Source of the DNA: Streptomyces sp. SAT1
GTDB taxonomy: Bacteria; Actinomycetota; Actinomycetes; Streptomycetales; Streptomycetaceae
Length of the DNA stretch: 64,000 nt
Direction: 5' to 3'
Assembly (NCBI RefSeq): GCF_001654495.1
Contig: NZ_CP015849.1
Span: 3,881,501-3,945,500 of the forward strand
Below, piece after piece: positions 33,042 through 42,897 of the stretch. Numbering within the stretch: position 1 is the first letter of the stretch; each line of letters begins with the position of its first letter. Position numbers and translations under genes: made by a program. The notes beneath the pieces were generated by a model, which did not search any database, was not told the DNA's origin, and saw nothing but the letters and a program-made list of their open reading frames with translations.

Positions 33042-36000
33042 TCACAGCACCGGCGGACAGTACGGGCCCGTCCCCGCGCCGAGCGCGTCCGGCGCCAGCG
33101 CCGAGCCCGTACCGGCCAGCGCCGCCGCCGCGCGGGCCCGCAGCACCTCCGCCTCCGCCCCCGCGTCGCCGCGCCGGTCGAGCAGTTCCGCGTGCGCGTA
33201 CAGGCACCGCGCGTAGCGGACCGGGGTGCCGAGGCCGTGGTAGATCGCGGCGGCCCCGGCCAGCAGCCGCTCCGCCTCCTGTGTCCGGCCGTCGTGCCCG
33301 AGCGCCGCGGACAGTCCGACCATGCCGAGCGCCTCCAGCAGCGGGTCGCCGACCGAGCGCGCCGACTCCCGGCAGACGCCGAGGAGCCGGCGGCCCTCGG
33401 CGTACCGGCCGCTCTCCAGCGCGATGACGCCCAGGCCGAAGTGGGCGTAGCCGATGCCCGAGACATCGCCGAGGGCCTGCGCCCGCTCCCGCCCCGCGAT
33501 GTACTCCGCCTCCGCCTCCGCCGGGCGGTGCCGCGCCCGCAGCAGGTCGGCGAGGGCCAGCCGCATCTGTCCGGCCGCGCGGCCGAGGAGGCCCCGGGCC
33601 GCCTCCTCGGCCTGCCGCAGATACGACTCGGCGCCCTCCAGGTCGCGCAGTTCGAGCAGGGTCAGCCCGAGCCAGCGCAGCACCTGGACCCGGGCCTGGA
33701 GGTCCCCGTGCGCGGCGAGCACGGGCAGGCAGTCGCGCCAGCGTTCCAGCGCGCGTTCGTAGCGGCCCAGGATCCGGTCCACGCAGGCCGCCCTGCGCAG
33801 CGCGAGCACCGCGCCGTAGTCCTCCCCGGCCGCGGTGAACGTGGCGTACGCCTGCTCCAGCGGACCGGCCGCCCGGGTGTACTCGCGCTTGTCGATGTAC
33901 AGGTCGCCCAGGCCCAGGAGCAGCGCGGCCTCGCCCTTGCGGCTGCCGACCGCCCGGACGGCGGCCAGCGCGTCCTGGTGGGTCGCCAGCCACTCGTCGT
34001 GGTGCCCGCGCGTGCTGAACAGACAGCGGCACACGGCCGCGAGGTCCCACGCGATGTCGTCGAGCCCGTAGCCGGCGGCCTGCCGCACCAAGGTGGTCAG
34101 CGTGGTGCGTTCGGCCTCGTACCAGTGCAGCGGGTCGGCGTCCTCGTGCGGAGGTGAGTGGCCGGCACGGGCGCGGCTCGCCGGGCCGCTGCGGACGACG
34201 GTGTAGTCGCCGCCGCAGACGGCGCGGTGGGCCGCGTCGGCGCCGGCGAGCGCGGCGAGGGCGGTGCGGCGGACCGCGGTGCGGCGCTGGGACGGCGACT
34301 CGGCGCCGTCCGCGCGTTCGAGGCCGAACAGCCGGACCAGGTCGTGCAGGCGGTAGCGGAGCTGCCCGGCCACGTCCCGACCGCGCACCTCGACGAGCCG
34401 GGCGTCCACCAGCTCCTCCACCAGGTTCTCGGCGTTCTCCGCCGCCGATCCGCCGAGGTCCACCAGATGCCGGGCGAGCCAGTCCGCGAAGTCCGGCACG
34501 GCGAGCACGGACAGGCGGCGCAGCAGCAGCTGGGCGCCGGCGCTGATGCCGTCGTAGGACAGCTCCAGGGTGGTGCGGACGGCCAGGTTGTCGTGCTCCA
34601 GCTCGTCCAGCCTGCGCCGTTCGTCGGCGAGCCGTGCCGCGACCCGGGCCATCGTCCAGTGCGGCTTGGCCGCGAGCCGGGCGCCGAGGATGCCGACCGC
34701 CAGCGGCAGGTTGCCGCAGTAGGCGACCAGCCGCCGCGCGGCGTCCTGCTCCGCCGCCGACCGCTCGCGTCCGGCGCCGCGGTGGAGCAGTTCCAGGGCC
34801 TGCTCCGTGGAGAGGCCGCCCAGTTCCACGACCCGCGTCGAGAACGCCGAGGCGACCCGGGAGCGACTGGTGACGATGACGGCGCAGGTGTCCGTTCCCG
34901 GCAGCAGAGGGCGTATGCCGGTGGTTTCGGAGGCGTTGTCCAGAATGATGAGCACGCGTTTGTCGGTCAGCAGCGCGCGGAATTTCTCGGCGCGCTGGTC
35001 GAGCCCGTCCGGGATGTCGGACGCCGGCACTCCCATCTCCCGCAGAAACCGGGCGAGGGCCTCCTCCGGCCGGACCGGATTCCGGTCGAGTCCGCGCAGA
35101 TCGATATAGAGCTGGCCGTCGGGAAAGTTGACGCGCTGCTGATGTCCGACATGAATGGCGAGGGTCGTCTTGCCCGTTCCTCCCGCGCCCACCAGCTCGA
35201 CCAGGGGCACGTTTCTGCCGGTGGGCCGCAGGAATTCCACCAGGTCGGACATCTCCCGCTCGCGGCCCACGAATTCCCCGATGTCGCTGGGCAGCAGGCA
35301 GGGCCCGGCGGGCGCGGCGGGCGCGGGCGCGGCGGGCTCCGGCGGGGGCGGCAGCGGCGCGGCGGATAAGTCGGTGCGGACGGCCTCGGGGCCGGGCGGG
35401 AGGGCCCCCTTCAGGATCTCCTGGTGCAGGCGCTGGAGTTCGGCGCCGGGCGCGATGGCGAGCGCCTCGTCCAGCAGGCGGCAGGTGTCGCGGTACAGGC
35501 GCAGCGCGTCCGCCTGGCGGCCCGAGCGGTACAGGGCGGTCATGAGCTGGGCCCGCGGCCGCTCGAAGAACGGATGCTCCGGCAGGAAGGCCGACAGCTC
35601 GGCGATCACCGGCTCGTACTGCCCCAGCGCGAGCTGCAGTTCGGCCTTCTTGACCTGGAGCGCGACTTGCGTCTCCTCCCATACGCGGGCCTCGGCGCGC
35701 CACGCCTGCCGGGTGATGCCCGCCAGCAGCGGGCCGCGCCACTGGGCGAGTGCCCGCTCCAGGCAGGAGACCGCCTCGGCGCTCTCCCCGGCGTTCGCGT
35801 ACGCGTCCGCCTCCGCCTTGAGCGCCTGCACCCGCTGGGTGTCCAGCTCGGCCTCGTCCGTGCTCAGGAGGTAGCCGGGCGGCTGGGTCAGGATCAGGTC
35901 GCCCACGGTCCCGGTCCGCTGGAACCGGCCGCGTATCTTCGAGACGCAGACGGCGATCTGGTTCGCCGGATCGGCCGGCATCCGGGCCTCCCAGAGGCTC

Positions 36001-36164
36001 TGCGCCAGCTCCTCCACGGACACGGTCCTGTCGGGCTTCAAAAGCAGCGTTCCGAGAGTGATCTGAAGCCGCGGGGCGGTGAGCTGGAGCCGTTTACCGC
36101 CCGCCCATATTTCCAGTGGGCCCAGCACCCGGAATAGCAGCTTTCCGGCACGTGACGACGCCAT
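33042..36164 (-). CDS. AfsR/SARP-family transcriptional regulator with NB-ARC and TPR domains
   Basis: Cluster regulator of 1040 residues, close to AfsR length. The N-terminal OmpR-type winged helix (about 9-95) has FRVLGPLEIWAGG and PRLQITLGTLLL. A bacterial activation (BTAD) domain (about 100-245) follows, then a Pro/Ala linker. The NB-ARC ATPase has GREREM and P-loop GAGGTGKTT (about 325-333) and Walker B LIILDNA; long TPR-like repeats run from about residue 690 to the end. SARPs bind direct repeats and recruit RNA polymerase. The ATG at 36164 has GGAAGGAG 6 nt upstream, better than the frame extension to 36221. It is transcribed toward the biosynthetic operon, which it probably activates. 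Confidence 0.93.
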   Translation of the reverse strand: MASSRAGKLLFRVLGPLEIWAGGKRLQLTAPRLQITLGTLLLKPDRTVSVEELAQSLWEARMPADPANQIAVCVSKIRGRFQRTGTVGDLILTQPPGYLLSTDEAELDTQRVQALKAEADAYANAGESAEAVSCLERALAQWRGPLLAGITRQAWRAEARVWEETQVALQVKKAELQLALGQYEPVIAELSAFLPEHPFFERPRAQLMTALYRSGRQADALRLYRDTCRLLDEALAIAPGAELQRLHQEILKGALPPGPEAVRTDLSAAPLPPPPEPAAPAPAAPAGPCLLPSDIGEFVGREREMSDLVEFLRPTGRNVPLVELVGAGGTGKTTLAIHVGHQQRVNFPDGQLYIDLRGLDRNPVRPEEALARFLREMGVPASDIPDGLDQRAEKFRALLTDKRVLIILDNASETTGIRPLLPGTDTCAVIVTSRSRVASAFSTRVVELGGLSTEQALELLHRGAGRERSAAEQDAARRLVAYCGNLPLAVGILGARLAAKPHWTMARVAARLADERRRLDELEHDNLAVRTTLELSYDGISAGAQLLLRRLSVLAVPDFADWLARHLVDLGGSAAENAENLVEELVDARLVEVRGRDVAGQLRYRLHDLVRLFGLERADGAESPSQRRTAVRRTALAALAGADAAHRAVCGGDYTVVRSGPASRARAGHSPPHEDADPLHWYEAERTTLTTLVRQAAGYGLDDIAWDLAAVCRCLFSTRGHHDEWLATHQDALAAVRAVGSRKGEAALLLGLGDLYIDKREYTRAAGPLEQAYATFTAAGEDYGAVLALRRAACVDRILGRYERALERWRDCLPVLAAHGDLQARVQVLRWLGLTLLELRDLEGAESYLRQAEEAARGLLGRAAGQMRLALADLLRARHRPAEAEAEYIAGRERAQALGDVSGIGYAHFGLGVIALESGRYAEGRRLLGVCRESARSVGDPLLEALGMVGLSAALGHDGRTQEAERLLAGAAAIYHGLGTPVRYARCLYAHAELLDRRGDAGAEAEVLRARAAAALAGTGSALAPDALGAGTGPYCPPVL

Positions 36165-36641
36165 CAGAACTCCTTCCACCAGGTACTTCTTCCCGCCCGA
36201 ACCGGGCTCACAGTGACACACCCTGACGGCCGTTCACGACAGCTTGTCCACATGAAGAGACGGGGAATGGACAACCGGGCCGGTATGCATTGCCTTCCCC
36301 GGTCCGCGACGGGTTCGGATCGAGTCGAAACCGGTCACGCGAACGGAACGGATTCCCTTCGCCGGGCCCCGGAACAGGGCGGCGGGCGGCGCGGGGAGCG
36401 GATCGGACCGCAGCATTCCGGCCCCGATGGGGAGGTGGCCGGATCGCCGCCCGGCGGGTGTGTGACGCCGCCCACGTTTCGAGTGCCGCACCGCTCCCTG
36501 GGCATGAGCCGCCCTGACAAGCGGGCGCCGGACATCTCACGATGCGATATCGCGAAGGGGAAATCCGGGCGCTCGATAGACTGAGTCGACCGCACTGCAT
36601 ATGCGCGAGTGCGACAGACACGGACTGAGCGAGGAGCGCAC
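36165..36641. other. Intergenic region, SARP / lysC
   Basis: 477 bp between divergent genes. TTGTCCA (36244-36250) and TGGACAA (36268-36274) form an inverted repeat 80-110 bp upstream of the SARP start; the first arm extends to TTGTCCACA, identical to the Streptomyces DnaA box. A TAGACT -10-like box for lysC is at 36577-36582. No coding frame in the region is supported. Confidence 0.45.
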
Positions 36642-37931
36642 GTGGGCCTTGTCGTGCAGAAGTACGGAGGCTCCTCCGTAGCCGATGCCGAGGGCATCAA
36701 GCGCGTCGCCAAGCGGATCGTGGAAGCCAAGAAGAACGGCAACCAGGTGGTTGTCGTGGTCTCCGCGATGGGCGACACGACGGACGAGCTGATCGATCTC
36801 GCCGAGCAGGTATCCCCGATGCCTGCCGGGCGGGAGTTCGACATGCTGCTGACCGCCGGTGAGCGGATCTCCATGGCCCTGCTGGCCATGGCGATCAAGA
36901 ACCTGGGCCACGAGGCCCAGTCCTTCACCGGCAGCCAGGCAGGTGTCATCACCGACTCTGTCCACAACAAAGCCCGGATCATCGACGTCACGCCGGGCCG
37001 TATCCGCACCGCGCTGGACGAGGGCAACATCGCCATCGTCGCCGGTTTCCAGGGCGTCAGCCAGGACAAGAAGGACATCACCACGCTGGGGCGCGGCGGG
37101 TCCGACACCACGGCCGTGGCGCTGGCCGCCGCCCTGGACGCCGAGGTCTGCGAGATCTACACCGACGTGGACGGCGTGTTCACCGCCGACCCGCGGGTGG
37201 TGAAGAAGGCCCGGAAGATCGACTGGATCTCGTTCGAGGACATGCTCGAACTGGCCGCTTCCGGGTCGAAGGTGCTGCTCCACCGGTGTGTGGAGTACGC
37301 GCGCCGGTACAACATCCCGATCCACGTACGTTCCTCCTTCAGCGGGCTGCAGGGCACGTGGGTCAGCAGCGAGCCGATTCGGCAGCCGAGTGAGCAAGGG
37401 GAACAGCAGGTGGAGCAGGCCATCATCTCGGGTGTCGCGCACGACACCTCCGAGGCCAAGATCACGGTCGTCGGCGTCCCGGACAAGCCCGGTGAGGCCG
37501 CCTCCATCTTCCGGACGATCGCCGACGCCGAGATCAACATCGACATGGTCGTGCAGAACGTCTCCGCGGCCTCCACCGGCCTGACGGACATCTCGTTCAC
37601 GCTGCCCAAGGCCGAGGGCCGCAAGGCCATCGACGCGCTGGAGAAGAACCGTCCCGGCATCGGTTTCGACTCGCTGCGCTACGACGACCAGATCGGCAAG
37701 ATCTCCCTGGTCGGCGCGGGCATGAAGACCAACCCGGGCGTCACGGCCGACTTCTTCACCGCGCTCTCCGACGCGGGCGTGAACATCGAGCTGATCTCGA
37801 CCTCCGAGATCCGTATCTCGGTGGTCACCCGCAAGGACGACGTGCCGGAGGCCGTCCGCGCCGTGCACACCGCTTTCGGGCTCGACTCCGACAGCGACGA
37901 GGCCGTCGTCTACGGCGGCACCGGGCGATGA
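36642..37931 (+). CDS. lysC: Aspartokinase
   Basis: Phosphorylates aspartate, first step to lysine, threonine, methionine and diaminopimelate. It has 429 residues with the kinase N-terminus VVQKYGGSSVADAEG (Lys and Ser of the active site), FQGVSQDKKDITTLGRGGSDTTAVALAA and YTDVDGVFTADPR, then two ACT regulatory domains (about 265-425). An internal GTG at 37410, preceded by AAGGGGA, begins the beta-subunit sequence (VEQAIISGVAHD...), as in alpha2beta2 actinobacterial aspartokinases. The GTG at 36642 has GAGGAG 5 nt upstream. asd follows after 40 bp, forming the classic ask-asd operon. Confidence 0.98.
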   Translation: MGLVVQKYGGSSVADAEGIKRVAKRIVEAKKNGNQVVVVVSAMGDTTDELIDLAEQVSPMPAGREFDMLLTAGERISMALLAMAIKNLGHEAQSFTGSQAGVITDSVHNKARIIDVTPGRIRTALDEGNIAIVAGFQGVSQDKKDITTLGRGGSDTTAVALAAALDAEVCEIYTDVDGVFTADPRVVKKARKIDWISFEDMLELAASGSKVLLHRCVEYARRYNIPIHVRSSFSGLQGTWVSSEPIRQPSEQGEQQVEQAIISGVAHDTSEAKITVVGVPDKPGEAASIFRTIADAEINIDMVVQNVSAASTGLTDISFTLPKAEGRKAIDALEKNRPGIGFDSLRYDDQIGKISLVGAGMKTNPGVTADFFTALSDAGVNIELISTSEIRISVVTRKDDVPEAVRAVHTAFGLDSDSDEAVVYGGTGR

Positions 37932-37971
37932 CCGTCCCCCGCCGGGGCGCCGGGCGTCCGGGCGTACGCCG

Positions 37972-39039
37972 GTGACCGGACGGCCCACGCTCGCGGTCGT
38001 CGGCGCGACCGGCGCCGTCGGCACGGTCCTGCTCGGGATCCTGTCCCAGCGCGCGGACGTCTGGGGCGAGATCCGCCTGTTCGCCTCGCCTCGCTCGGCC
38101 GGTCGCAAGCTGACCGTGCGCGGCGAGGAGACCGAGGTCGTCGCGCTCACCGAGGACGCCCGCGCGGCGGGTGTGTTCGACGGCGTGGACATCGCCCTGT
38201 TCGACGTGCCCGACGAGGTGGCCGCCCGCTGGGTGCCGGTGGCCGCCGCGGCGGGCGCCGTCGTGGTGGACAACTCCGGGGCCTTCCTCGCCGACCCCGA
38301 GGTGCCGCTGGTGGTGCCCGAGGTCAACGCGCACGCGGTGCGCCGGCGCCCGCGCTCCGTCGTCGCCAGCCCGCACTGCACCACCCTGACCATGATCGTG
38401 GCGTTGGGCGCGCTGCACGCCGAGTTCGGGCTGCGCGACCTGGTGGTCTCCTCCTACCAGGCGGTCAGCGGCGTCGGCCAGGAGGGCGTCCGCGCCCTGC
38501 GCCGCCAGCTGTCCCTGGTCGCCGGTACGGAACTGGGGACGAGCCCCGGCGACGTACGGCGGGCGGTGGGCGACGACACCGGCCCGTTCGCGGAGCCGGT
38601 CGCGCTGAACGTGGTGCCCTGGGCCGGTGCGCTGTGCGACGAGGGCTGGTCCTCGGAGGAGATGGCGCTGCGCGAGGAGACCCGCCGGATCCTCGGACTG
38701 CCCCGGCTGCCGGTGGCCGTCACCTGCGTCCGCGTCCCGGTCGTCACCACGCACTCGCTGACCGTGCACGCCCGCTTCGAGGACGAGGTCACCGTCGACC
38801 GGGCGCGCGAGATCCTGGCCACGGCTCCCGGGGTGGTGCTGTGCGACGACCCGGCCTCCGGCGAGTTCCCCACCCCGGCCGACGTGGTGGGCACGGACCC
38901 GGCCTGGGTCGGCCGGGTGCGGCGGGCGCTGGACGACCCGACCGCGCTCGAACTCTTCGTCTGCGGCGACAACCTGCGCAAGGGCGCCGCGCTCAATCTG
39001 GCGCAGATCGCCGAGCTGGTGGCGGCCGGGCCGGAGTGA
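37972..39039 (+). CDS. asd: Aspartate-semialdehyde dehydrogenase
   Basis: Reduces aspartyl phosphate to the semialdehyde using NADPH. It has 355 residues with the Rossmann start VVGATGAVGTVLL, active-site C136 in VASPHCTTL, and the catalytic His in VVTTHSLTVHARF. Two differences from the usual pattern are SPHC instead of NPNC, and DNSGAFLADP where most enzymes have DNSSAFR with an Arg. So it may have altered kinetics or be a divergent second copy. The GTG at 37972 follows lysC by 40 bp, and co-transcription is expected. Confidence 0.92.
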   Translation: MTGRPTLAVVGATGAVGTVLLGILSQRADVWGEIRLFASPRSAGRKLTVRGEETEVVALTEDARAAGVFDGVDIALFDVPDEVAARWVPVAAAAGAVVVDNSGAFLADPEVPLVVPEVNAHAVRRRPRSVVASPHCTTLTMIVALGALHAEFGLRDLVVSSYQAVSGVGQEGVRALRRQLSLVAGTELGTSPGDVRRAVGDDTGPFAEPVALNVVPWAGALCDEGWSSEEMALREETRRILGLPRLPVAVTCVRVPVVTTHSLTVHARFEDEVTVDRAREILATAPGVVLCDDPASGEFPTPADVVGTDPAWVGRVRRALDDPTALELFVCGDNLRKGAALNLAQIAELVAAGPE

Positions 39040-39502
39040 GCGGGCCGGTGCGGCCGGAGGGGGAGCGGTGACCGGGCGGGCTCCCTCCGCGCGCTTCCCG
39101 TTCTCCTTCGTCCCCCCGTTCTTCCTTACGGAGGGATAACCCCTGGCCATTGATCGGTCCCTTTGTAGGATCTGTGCACAAGGTGTGGACCGGCTGACTA
39201 CGGTCCGCGCCGCGTGAACCGTGCCGCCCCGGCGCCCGGCGATTTCCCTTCCCGCCCTCCGCAACCGCGCGGAGGGCGGGAGGCGTCTTTGCGGTCGCCC
39301 TGCGGGGGCGTGGGGACGCTGAGGGGCGTGGGGACGTCCCGGTCGCTTCGCGGCACGCCGCGACAGAGGGAAGAGCGGGGCGCATGAGGGCATGTGAGGC
39401 ACCGGCCGCGGTGCCGCCTGACGCGGGAACACGGCCGCACGCGCCGCTCGGTCGGCCGGGCGCGGATGCGACGGGCGATCCGTACAACCCCGGCGGGGGG
39501 CG
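39040..39502. other. Intergenic region with a possible small RNA, asd / sigma factor
   Basis: 463 bp without a supported gene. It holds a TAGGAT -10-like box (39165-39170), a GGACCG/CGGTCC hairpin (39187-39206) and a strong terminator hairpin (39251-39280). An RNA of about 100 nt could run from about 39177 to 39290; alternatively this is asd 3' UTR plus the sigma-factor leader. Confidence 0.35.
39251..39280 (+). terminator. Perfect 12-bp terminator hairpin
   Basis: CCCGCCCTCCGC - AACCGC - GCGGAGGGCGGG: 12 paired bases with a 6-nt loop, followed by AGGCGTCTTT. It is 211 bp after the asd stop and well before the sigma gene. Confidence 0.75.
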
Positions 39503-40264
39503 GTGCGTCCAACTGGCGTGGCAGACGTACTCGACTTCAGCGCGGCGGCCCGCGGCGCCGCTCTGCGGCCGCCCCGCGCGGCCCTCCGGCCGCGGATGCC
39601 CGCCCTCCCCGGGCGGCCGGCGTCCCCCGGCCGGTCCGGGAGCCCCGGCGCTTCCGTGCTGCCCGGTGCGTCCGGCCCGTCCGGTGGCATGCCGGTGATC
39701 GCCCCCATGCCCGCCGCGCGGCCCGCCCGCGTACCGAACCAGTGCCCGGCCGCCGAGGAGGCCGCGGCGGCCGGTACCACCGTCGACCACCTCACCGAGA
39801 CCTACCGCACGCACTACCGCTCGCTGCTGGGCCTGGCCGCGCTCCTCCTCGACGACACCGCCTCCTGCGAGGACGTCGTCCAGGAGGCGTTCATCCGCGT
39901 CCACTCCGCCCGCAAGCGCGTCCGCGAGCCGGAGAAGACGCTCGCCTATCTGCGCCAGACGGTCGTCAACCTCTCCCGCTCCGCGCTGCGCCGCCGCATC
40001 CTCGGCCTGAAGCTCCTGTCCAAGCCGATGCCGGACATGGCCAGCGCGGAGGAGGGCGCCTACGACCAGCTGGAGCGCGACTCGCTGATCAAGGCGATGA
40101 AGGGCCTCCAGCGCAGACAGCGCGAGGTGCTGGTGCTGCGCTACTTCGCGGACATGACCGAGGCGCAGGTCGCCGAGACCCTCGGGATATCCCTCGGCTC
40201 GGTGAAGGCATACGGCTCGCGCGGCATCGCCGCGCTCCGGATCGCCATGGAGGCGCAGGCATGA
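39503..40264 (+). CDS. ECF RNA polymerase sigma factor (SigE-like family)
   Basis: Encodes 253 residues. An N-terminal Ala/Pro/Gly-rich extension of about 85 residues precedes sigma region 2 (about 92-160: HYRSLLGLAALLLDD, EDVVQEAFIRVH) and region 4 (about 200-250: LQRRQREVLVLRYFADMTEAQVAETLGIS cut to its HTH). It is probably paired with the membrane protein that begins 19 bp downstream. The start is uncertain: GTG 39503 (full frame) or GTG 39518 (MADVLDFSAAARG). The extension is unusual for an ECF factor and may be partly untranslated. Confidence 0.88.
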   Translation: MRPTGVADVLDFSAAARGAALRPPRAALRPRMPALPGRPASPGRSGSPGASVLPGASGPSGGMPVIAPMPAARPARVPNQCPAAEEAAAAGTTVDHLTETYRTHYRSLLGLAALLLDDTASCEDVVQEAFIRVHSARKRVREPEKTLAYLRQTVVNLSRSALRRRILGLKLLSKPMPDMASAEEGAYDQLERDSLIKAMKGLQRRQREVLVLRYFADMTEAQVAETLGISLGSVKAYGSRGIAALRIAMEAQA

Positions 40265-40283
40265 CCCTCAGGGAGGCGCGGGT

Positions 40284-41810
<1,527 letters not shown>

Positions 41811-41934
41811 CCGGACCCGGACCTCCACGGCGGGCGGAAGAGCCGTGGACGCGGCATGGCCACGGCACACGGCACGGCAACACGGCACGGACGCGACACG
41901 GACGCGGAAGGGGCCGGAGGGACGGCGGCGGGGG

Positions 41935-42744
41935 TCAGACCCCTGCGGTACGCCCCTCCAGAGGCTCGCCGGAGCCCTCCGCTTCGTCGGGCACCAGCCC
42001 GAGCGCGGCGTCCCGCGCGGCCTCCAGCTCGCGCCGCACCAGCCGGAACCACATGAAGACCACGAACCCGGCGAACACGAACCACTCGCCGGTGTAACCG
42101 AGGTTCTGGAACGCCTTGAGGTCGAGCCCGCTGCCCTCGGGCGCCTTCGCGGGCACCGCCTTCATCCCGGCGTCGGCCTTGCCGAGCGTGACCCAGGCGT
42201 CGTAGACGTCGTACGGCACCAGGTTCACCAGCGAGGCCGCGCTGATCGCCCCGGTCTGCCCGGACGGCAGCCCGCCGCGGGTGCCGACCCCGTTGCCGCC
42301 GGGCGACTCGGAGGCCTGGAGCGCCCCGGTCACGGTGACCTCGCCGGCGGGCGGCGCGGGGGCCTTCGCCGCGTCCGCGGTGCCCGGCAGCCAGCCGCGC
42401 ACGACGGGCAGCGCCTTGCCGGAGCCGGTGCGCAGCAGCGTCAGCACGTAATAGCCCTGCTTGCCGTCCAGCTCGCGGTCCGGGACCAGCAGTTGCTTGC
42501 CGTAGCGGCCGGTCGCGGTGGCGGGCATGCCCGAGGTCCGCTTGTCGACGGGGAGCAGCGCGGCCAGCGGACGCGGCGGCTCCGTCCGGGCGGAGGCGGT
42601 CTGCTCGGACAGGTTGCGGTGATCGTCCACGCGCGCGTCGAACCGGCTCAGCTGCCACGATCCCATGAAGACGCAGAACGGGATGGCGAGCAGCACGAAG
42701 ACGTTGATGCCCCACCAGCGGGGCGTCAGAAGAAACCGGTACAC
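41935..42744 (-). CDS. SURF1 family membrane protein
   Basis: Helps assemble cytochrome c oxidase at the membrane. It has 269 residues with an N-terminal TM helix (about 12-30, WWGINVFVLLAIPFCVFMGSW), the SURF1 signature WQLSRFDAR, a periplasmic beta domain, VVRGWLP, and a C-terminal TM helix (about 220-240, GEWFVFAGFVVFMWFRLV) before a basic and then acidic tail. The GTG at 42744 lies 9 nt after TACCGT on the minus strand with no SD, suggesting leaderless expression. It is divergent from the S9 peptidase gene. Confidence 0.9.
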   Translation of the reverse strand: MYRFLLTPRWWGINVFVLLAIPFCVFMGSWQLSRFDARVDDHRNLSEQTASARTEPPRPLAALLPVDKRTSGMPATATGRYGKQLLVPDRELDGKQGYYVLTLLRTGSGKALPVVRGWLPGTADAAKAPAPPAGEVTVTGALQASESPGGNGVGTRGGLPSGQTGAISAASLVNLVPYDVYDAWVTLGKADAGMKAVPAKAPEGSGLDLKAFQNLGYTGEWFVFAGFVVFMWFRLVRRELEAARDAALGLVPDEAEGSGEPLEGRTAGV

Positions 42745-42794
42745 GGCCCCAACGGTACGGCCCCCGCCGGTCGCGGCAGGCCGCGGGGTGGGAG

Positions 42795-42849
42795 TTTTCC
42801 ACAGGCGCGTGGCCGCAGAAGGGTTCCGGACGGGCGGTTTTCCACAGGC
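42795..42849. repeat. Two TTTTCCACAGGC repeats
   Basis: Identical 12-mers at 42795-42806 and 42838-42849, 43 bp apart, in the 153-bp SURF1/S9 divergent promoter region. The 9-mer TTTTCCACA differs at one base from the DnaA box TTGTCCACA. Binding by DnaA or another regulator is conceivable. Confidence 0.4.
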
Positions 42850-42897
42850 TGGGGAACGGGGCGGCGCGTTGTCGGCCCGGCCAGGCAGTATGGGGCC

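Noticed and set aside
36244..36252. Replication origin signal from the TTGTCCACA box
   Set aside because: Only isolated boxes are present; no cluster of boxes and no dnaA or dnaN genes.
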